NCBI GenBank assembly: GCA_905116865.2
Contig: CAJHNH020008534.1
Coordinates: forward strand, 290,445-354,444
Direction: 5' to 3'
DNA from: Candidula unifasciata
Lineage: Eukaryota > Mollusca > Gastropoda > Stylommatophora > Geomitridae
DNA length: 64,000 nt
Shown here: piece by piece, positions 35,127-46,300 of the stretch
Position numbering within the stretch: the stretch's first letter is position 1
How the letters are laid out: each line of letters opens with the position of its first letter
The notes under the pieces: model-generated
Told to the model about the DNA's origin: nothing
Seen by the model: the letters and a program-made list of their open reading frames with translations, nothing else
The model's database searches: none
Position numbers and translations under genes: made by a program

Positions 35127-36708
35127 CATACACAGTCCCTCACATCCTAACACAATCCCTTACATCCATACACAGTCCCTCACATCCATACACAGGTCCT
35201 CACATCCATTCACAGGCCCTCACATCCATACACAGGCCCTCATATCCATACACAGTCTGTCACATGCATACAGTCCCTCACATCTATACACAGGCCCTCA
35301 CATCCACACAAAGTCCCTCACATCTATACACCGTCCCTCACATCCATACACACGCCCTCACATTCATACACAGGTCCTCACATTCATACACAGGCCCTCA
35401 CATTCATACACAGGTCCTCACATCCATACACACGCCCTCACATTCATACACAGGTCCTCACATCCATACACAGGCCCTCACATTCATACACAGGCCCTCA
35501 CATCCATACACTGTCCCTCGCATCCATACACAGGCCCTCACATCCGTACAGATTGTCTCACATCCAAACACAGTCCTTTACATCTATACACAGTGTCTCA
35601 CATCTATACACAGTTTCTCGCATTCACACACAGTCCCTCACATCCACACACAGTCCCCCACATCCTCACACAATCCCTCACATCAATACACAGTCCCTCA
35701 CATCCACACACAGGCCCTCCCATCCCAACACAGTCCCTCACATTCTCACACAATCCCTCACATCCACACACAGTCCCTCACATCCATACACAGTTTCTCG
35801 CATTCACACACAGTCCCTCACATCCACACACAGTCCCTTACATCCATACAGTTTCTCACATCCACACACAATCCCTCACATCAATACACAGTCCCTCACA
35901 TTCATACACAAGCCCTCACATCCCTTCACAGTCCCTCACATCCTCACACAATCCCTCACATCCACACACAGGCCCTCACATCCATACACAGACCCTTACA
36001 TCCATGCACAGTCCCTCACACAATCCCTCACATCCACACACAGGCCTTCACATCCATACACAGGCCAACACATCCATGCACAGTCTCTCACATCCATACA
36101 CAGGTCTTCACATCCCAAAACAGTGCCTCACATCCGCACACAGTCTCTCACATCCACACACAGTCCCTCACATTCACACACAGTCTCTCATATCCATACA
36201 CAGTCTGTCACATGCATACAGTTCCTCACATCTATACACAGACCCTCACATCCACACAAAGTCCCTCACATCTATACACAGCCCTCACATCCATACACAG
36301 GTCCTCACATCCATACACAGGCCCTCACATTCATACACAGGCCCTCACATCCATACACTGTCCCTCTCATCCATACACAGGCCCTCACATCCGTACAGAT
36401 TGTCCCACATCCAAACACAGTCCTTTACATCTTTACACAGTGTCTCACATCTATACACAGTTTCTCGCATTCACACACAGTCCCTCACATCTATACACAG
36501 TCCCTCACATCGACACACAGTCCCTCACATCCATACACAGGCCCACATCTATACACAGTCCCTCACATCCATACACAGACCCTCACATCCACACACAGTC
36601 CCTCACATCCATACACATTCCCTCACATCCATACACAGGCCTTCACATCTACACACAGTCCCTCACATCCATACACATTCCCTCACATCCATACACAGTC
36701 CCTAGCAG
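35127..36708. repeat. 20 bp minisatellite, about 79 units
   Basis: The unit is CCCTCACATCCATACACAGG with many point variants and a few deletions. Because the unit is 20 bp and has no stop in any forward frame, all three forward frames stay open for 386-567 codons and each reads the same cyclic 20-residue pattern (PHIHTQALTSIHRPSHPYTG). There is a higher-order copy: a variant-marked block at about 35240-35660 recurs at about 36190-36500. Not a gene and not CRISPR: there are no unique spacers. Confidence 0.95.
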
Positions 36709-37645
36709 AGTAATGCTGGGCATTGTTATTGCCAGACAATGGGTTCCGGGTCCAGAGTCTGCCTTTCTCTTACGAGAGCCTGAGTACTCTAGCCACACAA
36801 ACTTTTGCAGAGTGGATACTGTCATTGCCACCTCCAGCTGGAGACGACCATCATCATGCCTGTATCACATTAACACAATTTGTATAATATCCATTTTATG
36901 TCACAAAGGGAGAACAGTCCATGAATCATGGTGTCATATTTATAGCCAAGCTAACCAGCATATATAGACACTTATCATAAGATAGAACCTCCCCACTTGG
37001 ACAGATTATTCCACTTTTCTCATGAAACATTGGAATCTCCAAAGATATATCCCAAAAAGGTGTGCAGAGGATAATTATTCCTCCTGACCAGGCCCTCAAA
37101 AGAGTTCCCCTGCATCACCACCATATCCTATAATTGTGTGCTCTTCATCATAATACATGCAATACAAGCCTAACATTGTGATACATACATCATATATTAG
37201 TGATATCTCAGCTAGTTCTATGTCTATACACGGATACTGCTCTCATGCCATCAGTCCTCACACATGCTTAACTCCTCCAATAGATAGATAAGAATATTGA
37301 GGATTCCAAGCACACCATGAGAATGAGCACATGACAAAAGAGTTACATACAAGCCTTCACCGCCAACATGTGTTCTCTCACAGTATCAAGATGGGTTGTA
37401 GCATGTCCTACCTCTATGAATGGAATCCTGACATATATCTGAAGCATAAGCACTATCATTATCCCCTCAATTCTGGTTTACAAATTGAATGAGAACATGA
37501 ATCTCCTCTGCAGACATGTAGTGAACGGTTACAGCACGTCTCATTCAAAGAGTTGATAAACCAGGCATTTGTCTTATAAATGCATTCATAAAAATATACA
37601 TGCACACTGATCCTTGGATCATAGAGTAAATACACGAGTAACATA
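36709..37645. other. Intergenic, nothing recognised
   Basis: No motif-bearing frame. Composition changes at both edges. Confidence 0.5.
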
Positions 37646-37649
37646 AATG

Positions 37650-37800
37650 GGGCTGCGTGGTTTTGAGATACGGCACCCCCCTCGAGTGCTGGAGTCTCGG
37701 GTTCAAATCCCGGTGACGGCTGGTTTTTTTTTTTTTCGTGGACTTCTAGTAACTTCCCCTGGTCTCTGGAAGTAAGATTGGACACCCGAGTGTATTGTTG
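37650..37800 (+). repeat. tRNA-like SINE candidate
   Basis: A strong B box GGGTTCAAATCCC with flanking CGG/CCGG pairing (about 37698-37714) and a weak A-box-like TGGTTTTGAGATACGG (about 37657). These are followed by a 13 nt T run and a body with CCCCTGGTCTCTGGAAG, ending near an A run at about 37808. No target duplication recognised. Confidence 0.55.
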
Positions 37801-37989
37801 CGTACTTTAAAAAAATCTTTTAAGAGTAGCCTAACGGTGCTGCTGGCCAAGCCAAATCATTCCAGAACATTGACTATCGATACACAGTATGAATGCATAA
37901 TAATCTCCCGACATAGATCCAGGTAGACTTCTGAAATATTTGCAAATGCATATTCTGGTTTTCCATTCGTTAGTCCATATATATGGCCC

Positions 37990-39730
37990 GGCTATATTCA
38001 GGGCCCACGGCAAAAACCAGGGTGAGGCTTTAAGTAACGAAAATTGGCATCCCACATGGGGATGACTATACACTATTATGCCATGTCACCAAACACATTT
38101 GACCCCAGAAAACAATCGCAGCAAGATTTGTCAAATTTGGTGTAATCCTGGAGTAAATGCTCTGCTGTCTGGGTCACGTTTCCAGAGGTGCGCATGGCTG
38201 ATCCGCCTATCCTAAATTTTGTGTACATGTGGTTACATAATCACCTGTGCCCTGTTTTGAGGCGGAGGATAAAAACTTATTCTGATCTGTCCATAATAAA
38301 ATAGTCGTCTTGTGCTGTGGCTGCTTGTTTCCTGATGGATTTAATGATCCTTGTCTGTTGGTGGTATATGACTGGTACATCCGGCTGTACTTTTGTCGCA
38401 CCTTCCCCTGCCAGTTGATCAGCTTTCTCACTTCCAGGCGCTCCACAATGGGACGGAATCCACTGCATTGCGACTCTTTGCTGACAGCTGAGGTGTGTCT
38501 GCGGTGTCTGCAGTTCTGGTAGTTTCCTAGACTGGAGTGTTTCAAGTACGGATTTTGCATCGGTCAGCATTACCAGGGACTGTGAGCCAAGATGAGTATT
38601 TAGCAGCTTCTCTGTTGGTATCTTTATAGCCTGGGTTTCTGCATCATAGTTATGACAGCACTTCCCGGTTGGCACACTGGACTTATCCCTAGTACCATCT
38701 GGGAATTCTATGTACACTCCAGCACCGCCATTTCTAATGCACTTTGTGCGGACCCATCTGTATAGACACTGACCCATGTTCTTGTAGGTATTCTTCATCA
38801 ATATAACTGAGGGTGGCCATTCTGCTTTGTACACTATCTTGCTCTTTCTTGTCAAATATTCCTTTCACATTTGTCTGGATTTGTACAGTTTGCAATTTTT
38901 TTTCTTTATGGGATTTGTTCTGGAATGGGATTTGTTCTGGAATACTTTTAGAGGAAAACCAATTTCTGGAATGTCAGTAGTTTGTCAACATTTTTTTTCC
39001 CTTGGTGTATAAAGCTGCCTCTTTTTAACAGTCCCAAGGCTAGGTTCTGAAATATATTCTTCATAGGGTTATCTGGCATACTAAGGAACTTTTCAGCTTG
39101 TATTTGCAACTTTGTATCTCTGCGCTCTTTCAGTGTCGGCATTTTCCCAGCTTTCTCCATTTCTAATATAGGGGTTGATTTCATCTTTCCTGTGATGATT
39201 CTGAGCGTTTGATTGCGCACGTTGTCCAACTCTTTAAATGTGGTACTGAATGCTGCACACCATGCAGTTGACCAATATTCCAAGTGTGGTTGTATGCTCT
39301 TTTTGTATACTTTATTGAGTATATTCCCACTGGCCCATTATATGGTCCCACTTTGTTTTCTTAGTATGGCTGTCTTCCTCATAGCTTTGGTTGCTGCCTT
39401 GTTTATATGTTTCTCCATGTTAACCTGTCATCAAATTTGACTCAGAGGTATGTGGGCTCTTTATCATCTCCTAGGGATATTCCGTTTCATTTTGATGAAT
39501 CCCGCTTTTTACTTTGGGAAGAGGGTAAAGAGTGTCGTGCTACTTGTGTATGTGTCAGTGCTGACACTCCATCTATTCGCCCATACCCCAAGTGCATCTG
39601 CAGCCCCATATTGTGTTCTTGTGGCTACAGTTGCATGTTCTTGGCGCACCACAGTACCATGTCATCGGCATTCATTGTTATTTTGATTCCATTTGGTGTC
39701 TCCGTTTTCGACGACTAAAAACAGTGACCG
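37990..39730 (-). pseudogene. Jockey-like LINE with RNase H (group C)
   Basis: On the minus strand: the RT palm reads MNADDMVLW near 39690-39650 (NADD for YADD). 39283-38948 has the thumb region with EYWSTAWCAAF, NVRNQTLRIITGKMKSTP and KLQIQAEKFLSMPDNPMKN. A further frame (38855-38277, 192 codons) is RNase H: NGGAGVYIEFPDGT, YDAETQAIKIPTEKLL, MLTDAKSVLETLQ and MQWIPSHCGAPGSEKADQLA, with the acidic residues of motifs II-IV in place. The first Asp region is altered (YRWVRT where YTDGS is expected). The RNase H C-terminal zinc-binding part continues to about 38110 in another frame (LRLKTGH, QTAEHLLQDYTKFD). Several frame breaks. Confidence 0.85.
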
Positions 39731-39734
39731 TGCC

Positions 39735-39965
39735 TCTCGTTCATTTTGACCGGACGTATGATATTTATTAAATCATCGAGGTCTTTGCATGTCATTTCTG
39801 TTACTATTTAACGAAACAGTATCTTCAACGAAATCGAGATCTTTCATATATTACAGTCTCCACCCAGTTGATGGAACTGTTTTCTACACTAAATCTCTTT
39901 ATCGCCCAGTCAAGAGTTATGCCAAATAACAGAGTTCAATTACATTCCTGTTTGAATGCACGCAC
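39735..39965 (-). pseudogene. LINE RT fragment (group D)
   Basis: The minus strand reads FGITLDWAIKRFSVENSSINWVETV and then a decayed CKDLDDLIN where LEDLDFADD is expected. It matches the residues around FGIAIDWVMHK of the copy at 16860-17786. About 70 codons. Confidence 0.6.
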
Positions 39966-40019
39966 AAATCACTTATACAAATTCTACTGCACTCACTGTA
40001 CACACATGAATGTATGTAT

Positions 40020-40740
40020 TGTCATATTTTTTTTAAAATGGTTTACCATAAGATTTATAGACTATGAATAAGCTTGCGACAGCATTGTAAGTGAAATTTT
40101 TATTGTTGGGGCACTATGGAATCCTACGCGAAATTATTAACTCAGTAAAGGCAACTCATAAAGGATGAGCATTTGGAAAAAAAAAAAAAAAAACCTCAGT
40201 GTGCGACAGGGATGGGATTTGTCGCCTCTCTTATTTTCTCTGAAAATAGACTGGATTATTAAGACACCTTGATGATCTGGACTTTGCTGATGATTTGTTC
40301 TCTTCTCTCCTATTCAATGCATCAGATACAAGATACATTAAATAAACTTTAAGCGACAACACAAAAGGTAGGTCTGAAAATCCATAAGAGAAAGACAAAG
40401 ATAGTGAGAATAAATCAGGCAAATAGTAATGTGGTTTGTCTTAATGGTATCCCACTCCAAGACGCAGAGCCGTACAACAGTTTTAGCATTAATGTAGATA
40501 AAGATAGGAGAACTTATGGACATTTTAAAACAACAATACAAAAGGCAAGATGAGCTTTGACATCACAAGGGAATTTGTAAAAATTAAAACTAATAATAAA
40601 CTTTATTTCTGTTCAATTCTAATGTGAAATCAGTTCTGTTGTATGGAGGGGAGACATGGAGAACAAGTAGGACAATTACTAATCAACTACAAACATTCAT
40701 TAACTCGTGTCTGGAGTAGAGCAGAAAAGAAGAGTAGAAC
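40020..40740 (+). pseudogene. LINE RT (group D), highly decayed
   Basis: The plus strand reads FTIRFIDYE*ACDS (about 40047-40085), ALWNPT, SVRQGWDLSPLLFS (40197-40240), DLDFADDLFSS (40276-40308), and near 40640-40700 VLLYGGETWRTS-like and TNQLQTFIN pieces. Same family as 28975-30430. Each block is separated by stops or frame changes. Confidence 0.75.
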
Positions 40741-40789
40741 GGCAAAGTGACCAATGTTATCAAATAAAAACTGCCACGCAACGCAGAAG

Positions 40790-41405
40790 ACGCCAAGTAG
40801 GCTGTTGTGAATTGCCTTCGAAGGATTCAGATTTTCAGAATCATTATACATGTAAGAGGAATAATTCGCAGATTCAGTTTTCCCCGTCCAGAGTGTGCTA
40901 CACTCCAATTGTTGCTCATTTGTCAGATGACTTTAATAGTTGAGACGTCGTACAGAAGATAGGTGCATTAATAATTACAGTCCAGTTTTACTGAAGATGT
41001 GGAAATATAATAATGATGAACAACCATGCGGTTTGAGTGAAGTTATAGCCTATTTCATGGAAAAATATATGTTCAAAGCTGAACAAACAGACTTGAGTCC
41101 TGGACTGCACAGGCAATCCGCCAAATACAGTATGAAGACATGATACATCTCGCAAGCTGTTCAAAATATGTATTCGAATATTGCAAGAAAGACAAGTGTC
41201 GGCATGTAAATGTGTTTCGACTGTGTCATCTTTATTTACGACACAGTTCTAGGAAGTGTGTTTTCTTAAATACACGAAAGCCTCATCAGCGCTACAAACT
41301 TTTGAAATTTGATGAGTCAGGGCGAGCGACTGGATATTGTGCTTACATCTTTAAACGATATGAGAAACGACCTGTTCGTCACGACATTTATACCTTGGAG
41401 ACGCC
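40790..41405 (+). pseudogene. Helitron-like Rep/helicase fragment
   Basis: The frame 40940-41143 has INNYSPVLLKMWKYNNDEQP and EVIAYFMEKYMFKAEQTD. The frame 41140-41421 has VFRLCHLYLRHSSRKCVFLN, TRKPHQRYKLLKF and IFKRYEKRP. This is the order seen between the Rep domain and the helicase in animal Helitron proteins (N-Y-N-P-x-L-L…W…N-D-I-Q, then a K-Y-x-x-K-x-E helix, then R-S-C-V-F-V-N-T and R-Y-x-x-R-P). One stop and frame change separates the halves near 41141. Rolling-circle ends (TC…CTRR hairpin) not found. Confidence 0.6.
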
Positions 41406-41570
41406 CGGCTATCTAGCGTAGTTGGCTAAACCGAATTGCGCTGTGACCGGGTGACAAACTCCTTGTGGTCCGGGTTTACTCCCGGGGGTAGGCAGAAAAG
41501 CCACATTTCTCCCAGATTTACGGTATTTACAATGGAATAGACGAAATATCAATGGTACCATATGAAATTA
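41406..41570 (+). repeat. tRNA-like SINE candidate
   Basis: An A-box-like TAGTTGGCTAAACCG (about 41417) and a B-box-like GGGTTTACTCCC (about 41465), with G/C-rich flanks that pair. A body follows, reaching the (GTTA)n tract. The head resembles the tRNA-Asp-like segment at 13816-13893 around GTTGGCTAAAC. Confidence 0.55.
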
Positions 41571-41576
41571 GTTAGC

Positions 41577-41618
<42 letters not shown>

Positions 41619-41620
41619 TT
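41571..41620. repeat. (GTTA)n tract, tail of the minus-strand group A element
   Basis: On the minus strand this reads (TAAC)n directly after the last codons of the element at 41620-43010 and gives its stop codon. It also touches the 3' end of the plus-strand SINE. Confidence 0.9.
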
Positions 41621-43010
41621 TGGATTATCATCATTGCACTCCGGACATGTAAATGGGTGCTCAGACCCTCCCCTCAGTATGAACCTCAACGTCCGATGGC
41701 TAATAAAACCAGTTCTATGTTAATTACCAAGTCTGCCATTCTGGCGAGTGATGTGGATTCACTGCCACCAAAGTATTCTATGCTTCCTATTACTCTGAGG
41801 GCATTAATGATATAAGCATGATTCATAGGCTGACTGTCGGTAGTGATAGCGGATCCAGCCAACCTGTCAGCTCTTTCATTTCCATCGACGCTTGCCTGTC
41901 CCGTCTGTGTCGATTAGTGCATCTGCTTCGTCTGGTTTTTCACTGATGAGGGCGTTGACCTCTGCCTTAAAAGCAACAGGATTATCTTCTCTACATCGCC
42001 TGTTGAGTGTGGCAATACAGAAAAATGTTCAAATAAACGCATGAGGCACAGGTATCCACTCTGCACCAGGGGTGATGTCGGTTAGGTTGCATATTCGCCT
42101 AATAACATCTTCTGCCCGACCTAGCCACGATTTTCCCCTTTTCAGTCTGTCGCCCTTTTCGCTAAAAGGCGCTTGATGCAGTGGGTGTTTCTTATCAGCA
42201 TATATTTTGAGGTATGCCCGAGCCCTCCACATCCTAATCCTTTGGTTCATTGTTGGAAAGTCAAGTAGATACTTGATTGCTCCACAGGATGTACCATATG
42301 AAATATTGTGTATGATTGATTCAAGACTACGACAGTTGAAGAATTGTGATGACTTTTTGTGAGTGTGTGGGGTGTGTGTGTGTGTATGTGTGTGTGGAGG
42401 GGGGGGGGGGTGGGGGTTATCATGTGATATGGACAAATGAGCAAAGGTTGTTAGCGACACAGCTGTCAGGATCACATCAACAGGTATAAACGCATGAGGC
42501 ACAGGTATCCACTCTGCACCAGGGGTGATGTCGGTTAGGTTGCATATTCGCCTAATAACATCTTCTGCCCGACCTAGCCACGATTTTCCCCTTTTCAGTC
42601 TGTCGCCCTTTTCGCTAAAAGGCGCTTGATGCAGTGGGTGTTTCTTATCAGCATATATTTTGAGGTATGCCCGAGCCCTCCACATCCTAATCCTTTGGTT
42701 CATTGTTTGAAAGTCAAGTAGATACTTGATTGCTCCACAGGATGTACCATATGAAATATTGTGTATGATTGATTCAAGACTACGACAGTTGAAGAATTGT
42801 GATGACTTTTTGTGAGTGTGTGGGGTGTGTGTGTGTGTGTATGTGTGTATGTGTGTGTGGGGGGGGGTGGGGGGTTATCATGTGATATGGACAAATGAGC
42901 AATAGTTGTTAGCGACACAGCTGTCAGGATCACATCAACAGGTAGTTGAACATCAGTCTCAGAGAGTGTACAACCAATGACACAGTATGCTAGAGATCCA
43001 TCGCAGCTCA
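41620..43010 (-). pseudogene. Group A retrotransposon 3' part with an internal tandem duplication
   Basis: The minus-strand frame 42703-42029 (224 codons) carries the linker block RMWRARAYLKIYADKKHPLH, KRGKSWLGRAEDVIRRICNL and TDITPGAEWIPVPHAFI twice, because 453 bp are tandemly repeated. The RNase H region at 42000-41620 is decayed: a TDTDGT-like motif I near 41915, ADRLAG near 41860, and a C-P-E-C-N-x-D-N end just before the tail. The duplicated unit includes GT-rich and G-rich tracts. Closely related to 51365-51908. Confidence 0.85.
42034..42944. repeat. Tandem duplication, 453 bp period, two copies
   Basis: Copy 1 is 42034-42486 and copy 2 is 42487-42944. They differ almost only in the length of the GT and G tracts and a few single bases, so the event is recent relative to the decay of the element. 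Confidence 0.95.
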
Positions 43011-43600
43011 CTTTTCAGTATAGAGACTTTAATTAACTACAACCTATTAATAGCAGAGCCAACTGTCTCATCAGGTACTGTACTTTTGGGAACCGAACAA
43101 TAATCTCCACAGCCTTGCAAACATATTCAAGTTCTAGACTTTACCCTCACCCCCCCCACCCCCCCAACCCCTCGCCTCTTTTCCCACCTCCGCCCACCCG
43201 TGATCAGTTATCGTTTTGTAAACAGTCCACTGGTTAAAAGCAGCCATCTTTTCTGTTACTGTCCATTATAAATTCCCCGATCGGGCTTGTAAGTGTTTTT
43301 GCCCGCTCTGGTGTTTTCAGTATTGCCATTCACTTTTCTGTCTCATAAAGATAATAAAGTATAATGAAAGATGTTACTGAAAAGTGAAAAGATGTTACTG
43401 AAAAGTGAAAAGGACAAGTCAACATGACTAATTAAAAATAAGAACATCTCCAGTAATCAGGTGTAAAAGAAACGGGGCGGGGGGGGGGGGGGGCGGTGTT
43501 AGCTGGTTGCAACTGCTCAGTTCCAAATGAATCGTTTGTTCTGTTTACGCGTAAACCAGACTGGAAGGTTATGAAACTATTTTAATGAGTATATAAACTT
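43011..43600. other. Intergenic, C-rich and G-rich tracts
   Basis: C-rich DNA at 43145-43200, a 19 bp tandem duplicate (GATGTTACTGAAAAGTGAA) at 43370-43411, and 15 G at 43479-43493. No gene. Confidence 0.55.
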
Positions 43601-43602
43601 AC

Positions 43603-43755
43603 GTCGTCATTAGGTGTAACTGTTTTCTTGTACAAAAAGAATTCATAGTGAATCTTCCCATCTGAAGTACTCGCCTTCCTACTGCAGCCACAGTCCCCAT
43701 TGTTTGGCGTCTTGAACATCTTATCACAGAATCGCCAACCGTTGACTGAACAGAT
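43603..43755 (-). CDS. Candidate internal exon of a host gene, 51 codons
   Basis: On the minus strand a TTCTTTTTTTGTGTCGACAG acceptor ends at 43756 and a GACGAC|GTAAGT donor lies at 43603/43602. The 153 bp between them are open in phase 0-0 and encode a Cys-rich segment (ICSVNGWRFCDKMFK, then TPNNGDCGC, then a charged and aromatic stretch ending TVTPNDD). There are four Cys (residues 2, 10, 22, 24 of the exon), as in small disulphide modules of secreted or extracellular proteins. No transposon motif is present. I cannot name a family, and no partner exon was found nearby. Splice signals and frame together make this the best host-gene candidate in the window. Confidence 0.5.
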
Positions 43756-44379
43756 CTGTCGACACAAAAAAAGAATTATGCGTTTGGTCTAGCGACCCTA
43801 ACAGATCCTGATAAAAGGGAGCTTTGGTTAACACACTTTAGAAATTATTAATAAACATCAAGTGACTGAAAATTTCAATTAACTTTTTGTTACATCACTC
43901 AGAATCACAAGGGAATATTATCAAGAAAGTATACAGACTAATTTACTAACATACACAGGTGGAGAAATATCGACGAATGGATTGGGTTTTCTGGTGCATC
44001 CGGACATAGCTAACTATTAGACATCCATTATCACTCTCTATTATTTGACATAACTGTAAGTTTAAAAATTAAACAAACAGAAGAAACAAAAACATATACA
44101 CTATTATATGCACCATGCGACTATGACTAGATAGAAGAACAAAAAATACAAATTCTCTGACGATGTCTCTAAAGCGACTTAGCAAGTGGAGGTAAATAGC
44201 ATATTATATGCAATGGGAGACTTCAGCGGGAAGGTAAGTAAGAGAACAGAACATGAAACGGACACAGTCCGCAGTTTCTATTGAAACTCGCTTTATTTCC
44301 ACTTTTCGCACATAAACACTCAGAGGACTGAACTGTCAACACAGTTTAATCTAAAATCCTAGGCCCCCACTCTGGCTTT
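43756..44379. other. Putative intron or intergenic DNA
   Basis: AT-rich, no motif. If the exon above is real, this would lie in its upstream intron. Confidence 0.4.
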
Positions 44380-44550
44380 TGCCAGGGGCCGCAATATAGG
44401 CAGGCCGTAGATGTGGCCAGTTGTCTGAACGCGGTTTCTGGGACCTCTCCACGGTGATCCTCATCCACATGGTGGCACTTTGTGTCATCGGTGTTTGTCG
44501 CTTGTGTGATGTCTTAGTGGGGTAGAAAGTCAGTCAGTCAGTCACTCAAG
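44380..44550. repeat. Short dispersed repeat, copy 1 (with AGTC tail)
   Basis: About 110 bp (44420-44525) match 51229-51335 in inverted orientation, including a GGTGGCACTTTGTGT core and GGTTTCTGGGACCTCTCC. This copy ends with (AGTC)n-like sequence at 44527-44545, like a retroposon tail. Confidence 0.7.
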
Positions 44551-44712
44551 AGACGCAACTCAATCCAGAAAAAAAAAAATTAATATTAGAGGATATGAAG
44601 TATTTCGCCAGGATAGAAAAACTAGACAAAAAGGTGGGGTTGCCACGTTGGTTCGTAATTCAATACCAGCTGTTGAATTACATAGATCCAAACAGCTGAA
44701 TACTACATTTAC

Positions 44713-46300
44713 TCACCACCCACCCTCCACACCCTCCATAAAACTGATCGTCGCCACCTTACCTTTTACGATTGACAGACTCCTCGACTTCTGAGGTTTG
44801 AATCGCATACCGCTCCATTTTACCACCTCGTCCAATCTTTTCAGAATTGTGCGAGCAGATTCCTCACTGCCCCTGATTATAGTCGTGTCATCCATAAATG
44901 CACGTAGTGGCGGCATCCAGTGGTCCCCAATCTGAAGGCCTTGTCCTTAGCCGGCTGCCCCGTCTAAAATGACCTGCATGGCCATGAAGAACAGTATTGG
45001 TGCTCAGTCCAACTCGTAGTAAACGTCAAGGTAGAGACGCGTAAAGCGAACTTAGAGAAATATTGCTCGATCATTTCGTTGATCTGTGTCGGTACGTGGA
45101 ACATGCGAAGAGCCTAACACAGTAGCTTATGGCGAACTGCCCCATGGGCGTTGGCGAGGTCCAACCATATTACGTCCAACTGAGTTCTCTCACGGTTGGC
45201 TCTCTGAACAGACTCCCAGGTCATGGTTGCGTGTTCAAGGCACCCAGGGACGCCTGGGATTCTACCTTCCGAATACTCGTATAGATGTATTTGTTCGCCA
45301 TCAGATACTGTGTGAGCCGGCGAGCCATAACCGAGAAGAATATTTTGCCCTGCGAAGAGCCTGACACAGTAGCTTATGGGGAACTGCCCCATAGGCGTTG
45401 GCGAGGTCCAACCATATTACGTCCAACTGAGTTCTCTCACGGTTGGCTCTCTGAACAGACTCCCAGGTCATGGTCGCGTGTTCAAGGCACCCAGGGACGC
45501 CTGGGATTCCACCTTCGGAACACTCGTATTTGTTTGCCATCAGATACTGTGTGAGCCGGCGAGCCATAACCGAGAAGAATATTTTGCCCTCAACATTCAA
45601 CAGCGAAATGGGCCTGAATTAGGAAAGACTCTTCGAGTCTCGCCCTTTGGGAATGTAGAACCCGTTCGCCGGTTGCCACTCGGAACATATGTGATTTCAG
45701 CTCCACGCTAACCTCATGAGGCGGGGAAGCATTCGTAGGATTTTCGGACAACGTTTGTACAGGACGTACGGAACACTATTCGGTCCTGGGCGGACTTGCC
45801 GCTAGCTCTTTTCACATCTTACTCGACCTAAGACCAAGAGTTAGGTCGCTTTAGTTGGCTAAGGATCTCTGGATTGTTATCGAGAGGCTCGTTCCTTTTC
45901 TTATCTGAGTACATTTTGCGTAAATGTGACTCAAGCCTCTCTTTACTGACCACCAGAGTCCCAGACTTCGGTTGCTCGAATAGACATCGGGCAAACTGGA
46001 ACGGGTCCCTAAAGAATTTCTCTCGCTCCCTTTTGGTTCTCCGTCTGTTGTTACAGAAACGCTTAGCGCGACAGAGGGCACAGTGTGTTTCTTAGGTGCA
46101 GCCAGACTTCGTGCAGACCCTTCCGTTGGCTGCCTGTAGCGGCTTTGAATCCTTTTCTAAGTGCGTTTTTATCTGCCATGCACATTTTAGAATGTCCCAC
46201 AACTCTTACTCAGACCTTGATGCCTGATAGTTGCACGGTAGTCTGTCTCACTCGAGAGATACTGACTGACCCTGACTTGGTCTCTCTCTCTCTCTGTCTT
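44713..46300 (-). pseudogene. Group B LINE: N-terminal region and RT, with an internal duplication
   Basis: Minus-strand order: 46280-45620 is the decayed region before RT, including SERNSLGTRSSLPDVYSS. Then NVEGKIFFSVMARRLTQYLM, GGIPGVPGCLEHATMTWESV and LDVIWLDLANAYGAVPHKLL (45600-45340). The same block is repeated at 45392-45114. Then comes the palm, PPLRAFMDDTTIIRGSEESA (44914-44860), followed by FKPQKSRSLSIVKGKVATIS. The catalytic FMDD is kept. Frame breaks lie between the blocks. It matches 52495-57330. Confidence 0.82.
45105..45590. repeat. Tandem duplication, 247 bp period, two copies
   Basis: 45105-45351 and 45352-about 45590 are nearly identical; copy 1 has a small extra segment near 45282. 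Both carry the same RT block on the minus strand, and 247 is not a multiple of three, so the duplication changes frame. Confidence 0.93.

Noticed and set aside
35083..36967. Three forward frames of 386-567 codons rich in His, Thr and Ser
   Set aside because: They are frames through the 20 bp minisatellite; no start context, no non-repetitive domain, and all three read the same cyclic pattern.
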